From Candidatus Wolfebacteria bacterium (lineage in GTDB: Bacteria > Patescibacteriota > Minisyncoccia > Phycocordibacterales > GCA-2401445), in contig NVTD01000037.1 in the NCBI GenBank assembly GCA_002401445.1, forward strand, positions 1 through 52,762: a stretch of DNA of 52,762 nucleotides, in the 5' to 3' direction. The first letter of the stretch is position 1. Each line of letters starts with the position of its first letter. Below are positions 26,860 through 35,515 of the stretch, piece after piece. The notes beneath the pieces are model-generated. The model worked only from the letters and a program-made list of their open reading frames with translations, was not told the origin of the DNA and searched no databases. The position numbers and the translations under genes were made by a program.

Positions 26860-27198
26860 TTATATTTTTAGATCTTCCATTGCCTGATCAACAGACTTAG
26901 ATATATCGCTTGGTTGTGAATCATTATTCTCCCCTGACTTTAGTCCTCCTTCTGGCTCGTTAATTTTTAGGTTAACTCGAGAATTATTCTTCATTCCAAC
27001 AACACGCAAAAGTGTTCGTATTGCTTTGGCTGTGTTACCTGAACGTCCAATAATCTTTCCCATGTCTTCTGAATGAACATCGAGTGTAATCAGAACTCCC
27101 ATTTCATCAACTGTTCGATTAATCTTTACTGTATCTGGGTGATCAACAAGTGCTTTAATAAGATACTCTAGAAATACTGCATCACTTTCCTTTTCCAT
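26860..27198 (-). CDS. khpA: KH-domain RNA-binding protein
   Basis: 112 residues holding a single KH domain with the GxxG loop IIGRSGNTAKAIRTLL. KhpA-type proteins bind RNA and act in cell-division and sRNA-related control in other bacteria. The N-terminus FLEYLIKALVDHPDTVKI is typical. An acidic C-terminal tail of about 35 residues extends beyond the domain. The start MEKESDAVF is chosen over a frame beginning 10 codons earlier because of family length. It follows rpsP as in many genomes, but an extended -10 (TGT-TACAAT) in the spacer suggests its own promoter too. Confidence 0.9.
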   Translation of the reverse strand: MEKESDAVFLEYLIKALVDHPDTVKINRTVDEMGVLITLDVHSEDMGKIIGRSGNTAKAIRTLLRVVGMKNNSRVNLKINEPEGGLKSGENNDSQPSDISKSVDQAMEDLKI

Positions 27199-27307
27199 GT
27201 CATATTGAATTAATGATAATCTCTGCACCTATTGTAACAACAGATTGCTCTGGGTCAAACCCATCAAACTATTCGGGGTGGATAAAATTGTGTAGATAAA
27301 AAATTAC

Positions 27308-27796
27308 TTATGCTGCAACTTCTTCTTTTACTTCCTTTTTTGCCTCTTCCTTTACTTCTTCTTTTGGAGCCTCTGCTACCTCTGGAGTAGCCTCTGTTGC
27401 AGAGGCCTCAGTTGGCGCTTGCGCTGGTGCTTCTTCTGCTGGCTTAGATGAAGAGTCATCTGATGGTGTTTCTGCTGCAGAGGCCTCTGCTGCCTTTTCC
27501 TCCTCAGTCTTTTCTGCAACTATGGGAGATTTTTTTGGCAATACGTTTATTTTCTTACCTTCAATTACATTGTTTGCAATAAGGAGATTATGAACGGTAT
27601 CAGAAGTCTGCGCTCCATGTGCAATATGAGCTTTAATTTCATCTCCCTTCAAAATAGTTTTATCAGTTCGAGCATCATATGTCCCAAGAACCTCTTGGAA
27701 CTTTCCACTCTGTGGTCCATTCTTAGAATCAGTCAGAACAACACGAAATGATGGATCGTGTTTTCGCCCTACTCGTTGTAATCGAATTTTTAACAT
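27308..27796 (-). CDS. rpsP: Ribosomal protein bS16 with long acidic tail
   Basis: Small-subunit ribosomal protein. The first ~80 residues (MLKIRLQRVGRKHDPSFRVV onward) are ordinary bS16. They are followed by a ~75-residue tail rich in Glu, Ala, Pro and Lys (EEAPAQAPTEAS, KEEVKEEAKKE), probably disordered. The true start is the second ATG of the open frame, with TTGACC-17nt-TAGTAT ending 7 nt before it, so the mRNA should be leaderless. It is transcribed divergently from rnr. Confidence 0.95.
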   Translation of the reverse strand: MLKIRLQRVGRKHDPSFRVVLTDSKNGPQSGKFQEVLGTYDARTDKTILKGDEIKAHIAHGAQTSDTVHNLLIANNVIEGKKINVLPKKSPIVAEKTEEEKAAEASAAETPSDDSSSKPAEEAPAQAPTEASATEATPEVAEAPKEEVKEEAKKEVKEEVAA

Positions 27797-27803
27797 GGAT
27801 CTC

Positions 27804-27832
27804 ATACTAACAGATTATCTAGCAATGGTCAA
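27804..27832 (-). promoter_or_regulatory. Promoter of rpsP (leaderless type)
   Basis: TTGACC (27827-27832), 17 nt, TAGTAT (27804-27809), then 7 nt to the ATG at 27796. Confidence 0.6.
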
Positions 27833-27842
27833 CACATTCTGC

Positions 27843-27848
27843 TATAGT
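27843..27848 (+). promoter_or_regulatory. -10 box of rnr (leaderless type)
   Basis: TGC-TATAGT ends 6 nt before GTG at 27855. This suggests rnr starts at that GTG and not at the ATGs that lie upstream of the box. Confidence 0.55.
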
Positions 27849-27854
27849 GGCACA

Positions 27855-29810
27855 GTGAAAGATTCTAGAAAGAAGCAAAGCAAGAGCACAAAGACTAGGA
27901 CAGGTGAAATATCTTTAAGCGCTAGAGGCGTTGGCTATATTGCTGACCCAGAAAATGACGCGGATATAGAAATCCAACCTGAAAGTCGAAATTCTGCTCA
28001 GCATGGCGACACTGTAGAAATAGTGCTCGAGGGGAAGATTCGAGGACGCACCCAAGGACGTGTGGTTAAAGTCACACATAGAGCAAGGAATACTTTTGTT
28101 GGTACTGTTGAAAAAGGGTCCAATGGACTAATACTCAAGGCGGACAGTAGAAAGATGAGTGATTCAATATCTCTCTCACTTCCACATAATGCAAAAGTTG
28201 GCGACAAGGTCGCAGTTAAAATATCACAATGGAAAACAAGTAGCGGTAATCCCACTGGAGAGATCACTCGTGCGATCGGAAAATCAGGAACACACAATGC
28301 CGAGATGGAGGCGATTGTTTTTGAAGGTGGATTTGAAATAGATTTCTCTAAACAAGTTGAAGAGGAAGCGAATGGTATAAAAGCACGTCAATCTGAAATA
28401 ATGAAAGAAGAGGAGAAAACCCGTCGTGATATGCGCGGAGTTACTACCTTTACAATAGACCCGGCCGATGCAAAAGATTTTGATGATGCAATATCACTCA
28501 AGACTCTATCTAACGGTGATACAGAGATAGGTGTACACATTGCTGATGTATCGTTCTATGTTCGAGAAGGAACCGAGCTAGACAAAGAGGCATTAAAACG
28601 ATCTCTTTCTGTATATCTTGTGGATCGAACAATTCCAATGCTTCCAGAGGTTCTATCAAATGATCTGTGTAGTCTCAACCCACATACAGATAAACTGGCC
28701 TATTCTGCTATATTCAAAATAAATTCATCTGGAAAAGTATATGACAGATGGTTTGGGCGTACGATAATACACTCCGACAAAAGATTTTCTTACGAAGATG
28801 CGCAAGAGGTACTAAATAAAAAATCTGGTGACTACAGTACAGAGCTCACAACTCTAAACGCTCTTGCAAAAAACATGCAGCGTGAGCGACACAAAAATGG
28901 TGCAATAGATTTTGGAGATGACGAGGTTAAATTTGTACTGGATGAAGACGGCAAGCCAATTGATGTTGTTCGTCGAATACGTACTGATTCTCATAAACTA
29001 GTTGAGGAATTTATGCTTCTCGCGAACCGTGAAGTTGCAACTTATTTCTACAACCTTCATCAAAAAAATAAGACGAGGGAAAATAGTCTTCCTCTAATCT
29101 ACCGCGTGCATGATATTCCTGATGCCGAGCGTGTTGCGAACCTTGCTGTATTTGTTCGAGCACTTGGATTTGAACTTCCTGCCGACACTGAGAACCTCTC
29201 TGCAAAAGATATCAATGCCCTTCTTGAGCGTGTACAGGGGGACGCCCGCGAGCAATTAATCAAAACAGCTGCATTGCGAACTATGGCAAAGGCAATCTAT
29301 ACAACCAAGAATACAGTGGGTCACTTTGGTCTTTCGTTTAAATATTACGCGCACTTCACCTCCCCTATCCGTCGATATCCAGATCTCGTTGTGCATCGCA
29401 TGCTTGATCTCTGTCAGAAAAAATTAAAATTTGATTCAGGTCTTTGGAGAAAATTGGAGGACATTGCTATTAGGGCCAGCGAACAAGAAAAAAAAGCAGT
29501 GGACGCAGAGCGTGCCTCAATAAAATACAAGCAAGTTGAATACATGAGTGATCATATTGGTGAAGAGTTCCAGGGAACTATTACCGGGGTAACTGAATGG
29601 GGTGTCTATGTTGCTGAAGACAATAGTAAATCAGAAGGAATGATAAAAGTACGTGATCTTCCGGATGACTATTATAACCTCGACCAAAAGAACTACGCAT
29701 TGGTTGGAGAGAGAACAAAAAGAATGTTTACTCTTGGAGATACTGTCCACATGAAAGTTGCAGGCGCCAGTCTTGAGCAACGCACCATTGATTACGTGTT
29801 GGTTGAGTAA
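27855..29810 (+). CDS. rnr: Ribonuclease R
   Basis: Processive 3'-5' exoribonuclease of the RNB family, about 651 residues. N-terminal cold-shock-type domains are followed by the RNB core, beginning FTIDPADAKDFDDAISL with its metal-binding aspartates and continuing through SPIRRYPDLVVHR. A C-terminal S1 domain (GTITGVTEWGVYVAED) ends in QRTIDYVLVE. The frame is open from 27795, but a -10 box just before GTG 27855 points to a leaderless GTG start. The last 33 nt recur at 32693-32725. Confidence 0.95.
   Translation: MKDSRKKQSKSTKTRTGEISLSARGVGYIADPENDADIEIQPESRNSAQHGDTVEIVLEGKIRGRTQGRVVKVTHRARNTFVGTVEKGSNGLILKADSRKMSDSISLSLPHNAKVGDKVAVKISQWKTSSGNPTGEITRAIGKSGTHNAEMEAIVFEGGFEIDFSKQVEEEANGIKARQSEIMKEEEKTRRDMRGVTTFTIDPADAKDFDDAISLKTLSNGDTEIGVHIADVSFYVREGTELDKEALKRSLSVYLVDRTIPMLPEVLSNDLCSLNPHTDKLAYSAIFKINSSGKVYDRWFGRTIIHSDKRFSYEDAQEVLNKKSGDYSTELTTLNALAKNMQRERHKNGAIDFGDDEVKFVLDEDGKPIDVVRRIRTDSHKLVEEFMLLANREVATYFYNLHQKNKTRENSLPLIYRVHDIPDAERVANLAVFVRALGFELPADTENLSAKDINALLERVQGDAREQLIKTAALRTMAKAIYTTKNTVGHFGLSFKYYAHFTSPIRRYPDLVVHRMLDLCQKKLKFDSGLWRKLEDIAIRASEQEKKAVDAERASIKYKQVEYMSDHIGEEFQGTITGVTEWGVYVAEDNSKSEGMIKVRDLPDDYYNLDQKNYALVGERTKRMFTLGDTVHMKVAGASLEQRTIDYVLVE
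29778..29810 (+). repeat. Direct repeat at the rnr 3' end (left copy)
   Basis: The last 33 nt of rnr, beginning CAACGCACCATTGATTACGT. They match 32693-32725 at 30 of 33 positions, the first 20 being identical. The pair brackets two minus-strand genes and resembles the flanks of an element inserted at a gene end. Confidence 0.8.
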
Positions 29811-29816
29811 AAAAAT

Positions 29817-29838
29817 ACAGCGCCTAAAAGGACGCTGT
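29817..29838. terminator. Terminator between rnr and the 29860 gene
   Basis: ACAGCG-10nt-CGCTGT. The T-tract is strong on the minus strand and weaker on the plus strand, so it serves both converging genes. Confidence 0.8.
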
Positions 29839-29859
29839 TTGTAAAATATGTACACTATT

Positions 29860-31197
29860 TCAAGTGGATGGTTTTGACAATCGACTTGCCTGAGCCATCA
29901 TATCAATGGCGCTCTTGTGTTTACTTGAGTTGATTATGCGAGTTAACTCTAGTTTTTCCTTTCGCTTTCCACGAAGATCTGTAATGCACAATTTGAGCAA
30001 TTGATATGTCTCTGCTAAATGATGGTCCACCATTTTTAGCTCATCCTCCGCAGAACGATATTCGCGCGCGAGCTCAACAAGCTCCATAAAATACACGCCT
30101 ATATCATCTCCATTTTTTTCAGAGGATGAATTTTCCAACTCTTCGTCTGGAAGATCATCGCTAGTAATATCATTCGACTCTTCTGGGAGAACAGCTATGG
30201 AAACTGACTCCACAATTTCTGGTGTAACATCATTTCCAGCATCTATGATCTCTTTCGAAAACACAGGGAGCTTCTGTTTGAGTGTCTCACGATATCTGTC
30301 AATTAAATCAAGTCCAGATCGCCCCAGACTCACCTTGATCCCTGTAAATACAAGGAATCCTTGTTTTTCTTGCCATCCAATAATGATGGGACGGATAATT
30401 GCGATACTGTGCATTAATCCAAATCTGAGCCGGTTATTGAGTATATCGCAAAGCGGATTGATTTTAGGACTACTTTCGTTATTGATAATATCCAACGCTC
30501 TCGCTATATTCTCTGGAACCTTAAAGAATTCTTCTGGCTCACTCGAACTAGTTTGTTGAATAGAATTTAAGTCGTCGCCATTGATTGGCTCATCTTTCAC
30601 TATTACAGCAGGATCTATAAATTCATAGAATTTACTGCCTCGATTAACAAGAAGTCCCACGGCTTTTGATCTCTGAATAATTGGACCAGCTTCGTGAGAT
30701 GAGATATCCAGAATTTCTGCAAGACTACTACCCATACCATTGCGAGCAATCATAGATTCCTCATTTACTATCAGCCGAAATGCCTCAAGAATTTCTGGGG
30801 GAACAGTCGGATTTTCATCAACTACTCCTTTCTTCAAATTAGCCTTTCTTTTACTTTCAAGTAAACTAGGAACCATTATCTTACCATTTGGATACCTGTG
30901 AATAATCTGATTGTACAAACTATTTGGACCTGAAATCTGAAAGGTACCAGTAGCTGGCTGCTCATCGACAAATGGCTTTATCTCAACATATATAAAGCCA
31001 CCTTTAACCATTGTGAAATGCACATAGCGAGGCCCTTTTTTGCGTGTGGAGCGTGCCTTCTGATATGTAGGACTAAATACACCATGTCTAAGTGGGTCCA
31101 CGTCCAACTTAAGTATGTCTACCAAAACGTATTGTATTAGTTTAAGGCAATTACCAGTAGCTATCAATGTACCACTTATTTCTAGTCGTTCTCTCAT
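29860..31197 (-). CDS. Unrecognised 445-residue protein
   Basis: I do not recognise this protein. It looks soluble and modular: a basic alpha/beta N-terminal domain (to about residue 130), a helical segment with a possible winged-helix (SLAEILDISSHEAGPIIQRSKAVGLLVNRG), an acidic linker, and a C-terminal helical part. The start MRERLE is preferred because GGAG lies 6 nt before it; the frame has one earlier ATG. A TTGACA/TATAAA promoter lies ~75 nt upstream. It sits in the segment bracketed by copies of the rnr end, next to the DGQHR-like gene. Confidence 0.75.
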   Translation of the reverse strand: MRERLEISGTLIATGNCLKLIQYVLVDILKLDVDPLRHGVFSPTYQKARSTRKKGPRYVHFTMVKGGFIYVEIKPFVDEQPATGTFQISGPNSLYNQIIHRYPNGKIMVPSLLESKRKANLKKGVVDENPTVPPEILEAFRLIVNEESMIARNGMGSSLAEILDISSHEAGPIIQRSKAVGLLVNRGSKFYEFIDPAVIVKDEPINGDDLNSIQQTSSSEPEEFFKVPENIARALDIINNESSPKINPLCDILNNRLRFGLMHSIAIIRPIIIGWQEKQGFLVFTGIKVSLGRSGLDLIDRYRETLKQKLPVFSKEIIDAGNDVTPEIVESVSIAVLPEESNDITSDDLPDEELENSSSEKNGDDIGVYFMELVELAREYRSAEDELKMVDHHLAETYQLLKLCITDLRGKRKEKLELTRIINSSKHKSAIDMMAQASRLSKPST

Positions 31198-31275
31198 TTT
31201 AAACTCCATATGTTAAGTTGCTCCATTTGGGATCATAATTGGCCACCAGACCAATACCAAACAGCTCTATGCATT

Positions 31276-31304
31276 TTATATCATAAAAACTCTATTTTGT
31301 CAAA
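31276..31304 (-). promoter_or_regulatory. Promoter of the 29860-31197 gene
   Basis: TTGACA (31299-31304), 17 nt ending TGA, TATAAA (31276-31281). The -35 is fused to the T-tract of the preceding terminator. Confidence 0.75.
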
Positions 31305-31310
31305 AAAATA

Positions 31311-31334
31311 CCCTGCGTCCTCAGACACAGGGTT
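31311..31334 (-). terminator. Terminator of the DGQHR-like gene
   Basis: ACCCTG-12nt-CAGGGT followed by ATTTTTTTG on the minus strand. Confidence 0.85.
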
Positions 31335-31352
31335 TGAATTGTATGAGATGGG

Positions 31353-32498
31353 CTATTCGTCGGTAAGATCCGGACCCTGACCATTTGTCTCTGGGTCAGC
31401 TTCCAGCTCCAGAACATCAGCGATTGGATCAGGCTCAGTATTCTGATTTATGTATTTTGGATTCACTTTGAGCCAGTTTTTTTTCTGTAGCCCTTTGTTC
31501 ATATCATCACGCATAAGCGCATATAGCATATCAAGGGCAGAGCCACTTGCACCGGCCAACTGCTCAATACGAGGATCCGCAACACTAAACATCCCTAGTT
31601 TCCTCCGTGCTTTAACCTTCACCACAAGTTCTCTACCATTCCAAAAGTCGGTATGGGTGGAAAATAGACGAGCTAGGGTCATGACAAATCCGGCCTTCAT
31701 CCAAGAGGCTGAGCCTGGAGCGAGTGACAGCCGTTTAATGCCCCATGCACCGTCAATGATATCGAAAAAGGTGGTGATGTTTTTAACAAACTTATCGTCA
31801 CCAATTTCATCAGCCAACTTACTCAGCGATTGTGCAATTATATTTATTTTCGTTGCTATTCCCGGCACAATGTGAGCATGCAAGCGTGTGATAACTTTGA
31901 CTAACGTTGCTGCGGTCATCATCTCCTTTGACTTCATTCGCTGTTCCCAACAAATGCGGTTGTGCATGGCGAAATCCTGATTGCCATTTGTATTTGTGGC
32001 CATCTGATGAATCAGTGCAATCGCCTGATTCTCATGTCGCATATTGCGCACCAAAATACTTGCTGATAATCTGGTACGTTCTGCATTAAGCCGATAAAAC
32101 AACGCACGCTCCCATTCGACAGTAGTGTCAAAATACAACGAGGCACCCAGGGAAACATCCTTCCTTCCGTCTGGATCTGCAATCGCTGCAAGCGCTGCGT
32201 TTACACGTTGCCAGCCGTCGATTGTGTACACGTTGCCTGTGATAGAAAACCGTCCATCACGTTGATTGTACTTGTGTCCTCGTAAACCAAGAACAATGTC
32301 CGGTACAGAATCTCCGATGATGAACGCCTCCTTAAGAGAAGCAGCGCGAGCGCCGGGGAGAATCTCCCGTTGATAATCATCAATTTTGAGCAAAGATAGA
32401 ACTTCTGGTAGCAATGCGCCCCTGAGTATTCTTCCACCTTTTTCACCTGGTAATTGCTGCAGTGCAGCATGAGTCAGTACAATATTCGTGTTTCTCAT
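31353..32498 (-). CDS. DGQHR/DndB-like protein (tentative)
   Basis: 381 residues from MRNTNIVLTHAALQQ. The segment YTIDGWQRVNAALAAI resembles the DGQHR motif of DndB-type and ParB-like proteins, with Trp in place of the second Gln. It is followed by FYRLNAERTRLSASIL, which resembles the F-x-x-I-N-x-x-Q-x-x-L-S-x-S block of the same group. DndB relatives regulate DNA phosphorothioation, and DGQHR proteins often occur in mobile or defence loci, but no dnd or restriction genes are here. The frame opens 47 codons earlier, over the promoter and operators, so that start is unlikely. No Shine-Dalgarno site is visible. Confidence 0.6.
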   Translation of the reverse strand: MRNTNIVLTHAALQQLPGEKGGRILRGALLPEVLSLLKIDDYQREILPGARAASLKEAFIIGDSVPDIVLGLRGHKYNQRDGRFSITGNVYTIDGWQRVNAALAAIADPDGRKDVSLGASLYFDTTVEWERALFYRLNAERTRLSASILVRNMRHENQAIALIHQMATNTNGNQDFAMHNRICWEQRMKSKEMMTAATLVKVITRLHAHIVPGIATKINIIAQSLSKLADEIGDDKFVKNITTFFDIIDGAWGIKRLSLAPGSASWMKAGFVMTLARLFSTHTDFWNGRELVVKVKARRKLGMFSVADPRIEQLAGASGSALDMLYALMRDDMNKGLQKKNWLKVNPKYINQNTEPDPIADVLELEADPETNGQGPDLTDE

Positions 32499-32591
32499 AG
32501 TATGTGCAATGGTGTTGATTCCGCAATGGAATATGAACCACTTTGTTTTTTCAATGATCAATGTTATTACACCAAATCCGTAATGGACTAT

Positions 32592-32639
32592 ACGGTGTAC
32601 CGTCCATACATTGGTACCATGTATAAGTAAATTTGTCAA
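32592..32639 (-). promoter_or_regulatory. Promoter with two palindromic operators
   Basis: TTGACA (32634-32639), 17 nt, TACCAA (32611-32616). A near-palindrome ATACATTGGTACCATGTAT (32606-32624) covers the -10, and a perfect one, ACGGT-GT-ACCGT (32592-32603), covers the likely transcript start. This looks like repressor control of the DGQHR-like gene, perhaps autoregulation. Confidence 0.5.
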
Positions 32640-32692
32640 TGATATATTTTCTCGGACCTACTCCACACCGAGACTATATTGAGACAGCAAAA

Positions 32693-32725
32693 CAACGCAC
32701 CATTGATTACGTTTTGGTGGAGTAG
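32693..32725 (+). repeat. Direct repeat of the rnr 3' end (right copy)
   Basis: It encodes QRTIDYVLVE and a stop in one frame, like the end of rnr, but has no upstream rnr sequence. It matches 29778-29810 at 30 of 33 positions. Confidence 0.8.
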
Positions 32726-32754
32726 TTTACACCTTTCGGAAAATGTGGTATTCT
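32726..32754 (+). promoter_or_regulatory. Promoter of the 32800-33144 gene
   Basis: TTTACA (32726-32731), 17 nt, TATTCT (32749-32754). It starts immediately after the rnr-end repeat. Confidence 0.65.
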
Positions 32755-32799
32755 CACATGAGAAGCCAACCTCACCAACAAACGAAATGGAGTAACAGA

Positions 32800-33144
32800 A
32801 TGAAAGAAAAAGGAGAAAAAGGAGAATTTGCTGATGTTTTCACACTAAGGGATGCAAAAGTTCTTGAAGTAGGTGACCCGGAAATACGGTCATCTGTATT
32901 TAGATTTTGGGATAGTCAGGAGAAGATACATCTCTTCTGCTACCGAACAAAGAATAATAAACCAGTGATTCTGATCCGATCCTCATGGGAGATTCCCCGT
33001 CTTATAGACAATGGGTTAACCAATTGCACTGTTGGAGACAGTACCCTAACTTTGATTCGAAAAGCTATCGAGGACTGGAAGAATGGGCTACGCGGTGCAG
33101 AAACATATGAAGAATTGGTTGCTAGTATTTGTAAGGAATGCTAG
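32800..33144 (+). CDS. Unrecognised 114-residue protein
   Basis: Small soluble protein with a charged N-terminus (MKEKGEKGEFADVF), beta-rich middle (KIHLFCYRTKNNKPVILIRS) and helical C-terminus ending CKEC. Not recognised. The start is set by GGAG, 7 nt before the ATG; the frame opens 19 codons earlier, overlapping the promoter. It has its own promoter and a terminator shared with smc. Confidence 0.75.
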   Translation: MKEKGEKGEFADVFTLRDAKVLEVGDPEIRSSVFRFWDSQEKIHLFCYRTKNNKPVILIRSSWEIPRLIDNGLTNCTVGDSTLTLIRKAIEDWKNGLRGAETYEELVASICKEC

Positions 33145-33161
33145 ATCAATTAATATCTCAA

Positions 33162-33190
33162 AAAACCATCGATACAGTATCGACGGTTTT
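33162..33190. terminator. Bidirectional terminator, gene 32800 and smc
   Basis: AAAACC/GGTTTT outer and TCGATAC/GTATCGA inner stems, T-rich beyond both ends. It overlaps the smc stop codon. Confidence 0.9.
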
Positions 33191-35436
33191 TATTTTGCCA
33201 CACTCACTGCTTCGTCGAATTTCACAGACAAGAGTTTTGAAATACCATCACTTCCCATCGTTATACCGTAGAGTACTCCTGCGCGGCTCATTGTCTCACG
33301 GTTGTGCGTTATTAAAATCAATTGAGAATTCTCCGAAAGTTTTGCAATCATATCTCCATACTTTCGTGAGTTGGCCTCATCGAGTGCCGCATCTGTCTCA
33401 TCAAGAATAACAAACGGTGGTGGGTTAACTTGAGAGATGGCAAAAAGAAGTGCGATCGAGGTAAGAGCTCGCTCCCCTCCTGAGAGCATCATCAATCCCT
33501 TTGTTTTTTTATGAGGAAGAGCAATGTCTACTTCAATACCCTTTTCTACTTCCTCCTCCTCAGATGTATCAACATCATCTCCTAGCAACTCATCCATAAG
33601 TTTTCGCCTTCGCTTTTTCTCTTCCACAACAAATATTTTCGCGGAACCACCTCCAAACATGAGGGTAAAGAAATCATGGAACTGAGTATTTATTTTATTT
33701 ATACCGATGTTGAATTCCTCAGACAATTTTTTTGCAAGTTCATCAATGAGCACACGCAATGCATCTGCTGACTTTTCCAAGTCTGCAACCTCTCTGCCGA
33801 GAAACGCATCACGTTCTGTTGCCTCTTCATATTCTTTTATAACATCGTCGCTTCCACCGCCACCCATGTCTTCAAGTCGTATTTTTATTCGCTCGATAAT
33901 ACGAATTCTTTCCTCTTGTTTAGAGCGATCCTCTGACATGACCTCGTCTACTCTAACTGTGGCACTATCATATTGAAGCACTCCTCTTCCTATCAATACA
34001 GCTCCTTCGTTTAGTTCACCTTCAAATGAATTCTTAACACGCTTCAGTTGATCGAGGGAAGAAGTCAGATTGTTTAGTAACAACATTACTTCGTTTTGTC
34101 TTGTCATTGCTTCAAACAGTGTTCTCTCTGCCTCTCTGTTCTCGCTACGACCACGATCAAGCTCAGCGCGTAATTCCTTCATGTCTCTTGTTAGTCCTTC
34201 TTCTACATCGCGAACAGATTTCATTTCTTTTTCTATTTCATCCTTTTCACGAATTAAGTTATCGTGCGATACAACATCCTCCTCCTCAACCTTTGAGGTA
34301 TCTGTCATATAGGCAGTCCTGAAATCTGAAATGACTGTATCAATTTTTGACAAAACAACACGAATTTTTTCAATGTCATTACTCTCTCTCGCATCCCTTA
34401 AAGAGTCACGAATGTCTGAAAAAACTGATTGTACTTTTGATCGAGCTACATTTCCATCCGTGTTCGCATTTCGAGCACGTCTTTCAACGTCTCTTGCATA
34501 CGCATCAAGTGATCCTTCAATACGACCTAATCGACGCACCAACTCCCCTTTCTTTACTTGTGTTTCCTGTGTTCTACTCTCAATGGAAATTATTTTGTCC
34601 TGACTACCGTCTTGTTTGTCATCGTCCTCCAAAGTACTCTTTGATGCAATAATCTTTTTTGCGAGTGTATCTCTCTCTATCTTCAATGGCCCAGATTCTC
34701 TTTCAATTCTTTGTCCTTCTTCCTTTATGTATACCTCCTCACGTGCCAAATAGTCATTATATAAATCTCTTAATTCAACGCGCATCTCTGCTGCCTTCTC
34801 AATCTTTTTTACTTGTCTATTTAAAAATTTAATATGCGGTGCAATTTCACGTCGCAGGGATTCAACAGATTTTATATTCTCTTCTGTCTTGCCAAGCTTT
34901 CGTTCACTCTCAAGACGTTTGTATTGATATATTTTAAGTCCAAGAGCATCCTCAATCATCTCGCGTCTCTCTTTTGGGCTTGCACTCAAAATACGATCGG
35001 CTTCACCTTGTGAAATAATATGGTGTCCAGATGACCCAATATTGGCAGCAGCGAGCATTTCTCCAATGTCTTTAAGTCTTACAGCACTCTTGTTTATAAA
35101 GTAATCATTGCTCCCATCACGATGCACGATACGCTCTACAATTACCTCATCAAAATCAATATTAAAAAGCCTGTCTTTGTTATCAAAAATAACTTTTACA
35201 CTTGCCCGATTTGCCTTTGGAGAATTCTTTGCACCATTAAAAATAAGATCTTCTCCCTTCTTTCCACGTAGTGATTTAATAGATTGCTCACCGAGAGCAA
35301 ATCGAAACCCTTCTGCAATGTTTGATTTACCAGATCCGTTTGGACCAACAATTGCAGTTATGGGTGTATCGAAATGTAAATCGCCTTTCTTGGCAAATGA
35401 TTTGAAACCCGAGAGTTCTAGAGACTTTAAACGCAT
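33190..35436 (-). CDS. smc: Short SMC-type chromosome segregation ATPase
   Basis: 748 residues, far shorter than the ~1170 of ordinary SMC. The N-terminal head has MRLKSLELSGFKSF and Walker A GPNGSGKSN. The C-terminal head has the signature LSGGERALTS, Walker B FVILDETDAALDEAN, and ITHNRETM. Between them are charged coiled-coil segments, but I see no glycine-rich hinge domain. It still probably acts as a dimeric DNA-loop or chromosome-compaction ATPase. The start is supported by TGC-TATTAT ending 6 nt before the ATG. ScpA and ScpB are not in the window. Confidence 0.93.
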   Translation of the reverse strand: MRLKSLELSGFKSFAKKGDLHFDTPITAIVGPNGSGKSNIAEGFRFALGEQSIKSLRGKKGEDLIFNGAKNSPKANRASVKVIFDNKDRLFNIDFDEVIVERIVHRDGSNDYFINKSAVRLKDIGEMLAAANIGSSGHHIISQGEADRILSASPKERREMIEDALGLKIYQYKRLESERKLGKTEENIKSVESLRREIAPHIKFLNRQVKKIEKAAEMRVELRDLYNDYLAREEVYIKEEGQRIERESGPLKIERDTLAKKIIASKSTLEDDDKQDGSQDKIISIESRTQETQVKKGELVRRLGRIEGSLDAYARDVERRARNANTDGNVARSKVQSVFSDIRDSLRDARESNDIEKIRVVLSKIDTVISDFRTAYMTDTSKVEEEDVVSHDNLIREKDEIEKEMKSVRDVEEGLTRDMKELRAELDRGRSENREAERTLFEAMTRQNEVMLLLNNLTSSLDQLKRVKNSFEGELNEGAVLIGRGVLQYDSATVRVDEVMSEDRSKQEERIRIIERIKIRLEDMGGGGSDDVIKEYEEATERDAFLGREVADLEKSADALRVLIDELAKKLSEEFNIGINKINTQFHDFFTLMFGGGSAKIFVVEEKKRRRKLMDELLGDDVDTSEEEEVEKGIEVDIALPHKKTKGLMMLSGGERALTSIALLFAISQVNPPPFVILDETDAALDEANSRKYGDMIAKLSENSQLILITHNRETMSRAGVLYGITMGSDGISKLLSVKFDEAVSVAK

Positions 35437-35442
35437 GAGGAT

Positions 35443-35448
35443 ATAATA
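35443..35448 (-). promoter_or_regulatory. -10 box of smc (leaderless type)
   Basis: TGC-TATTAT on the minus strand ends 6 nt before the ATG at 35436. The upstream terminator of the 35516 gene ends about 20 nt away. Confidence 0.6.
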
Positions 35449-35470
35449 GCATTTCAATGGGTAACAAAAA

Positions 35471-35492
35471 ACCCACCGTTTGTACGGTGGGT
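35471..35492 (-). terminator. Terminator of the 35516-36172 gene
   Basis: ACCCACCGT-4nt-ACGGTGGGT followed by TTTTTTG on the minus strand. Confidence 0.9.
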
Positions 35493-35515
35493 TTGAATGA
35501 TATTGAAAGATAGAA

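Noticed and set aside
31353-32498. DNA phosphorothioation (dnd) locus
   Set aside because: Only one weakly DndB-like gene is present; no DndA, C, D, E or restriction partners are seen.
32499-32639. 47-codon extension of the DGQHR-like gene
   Set aside because: The sequence holds the promoter and two operators, and the residues lack resemblance to the family.
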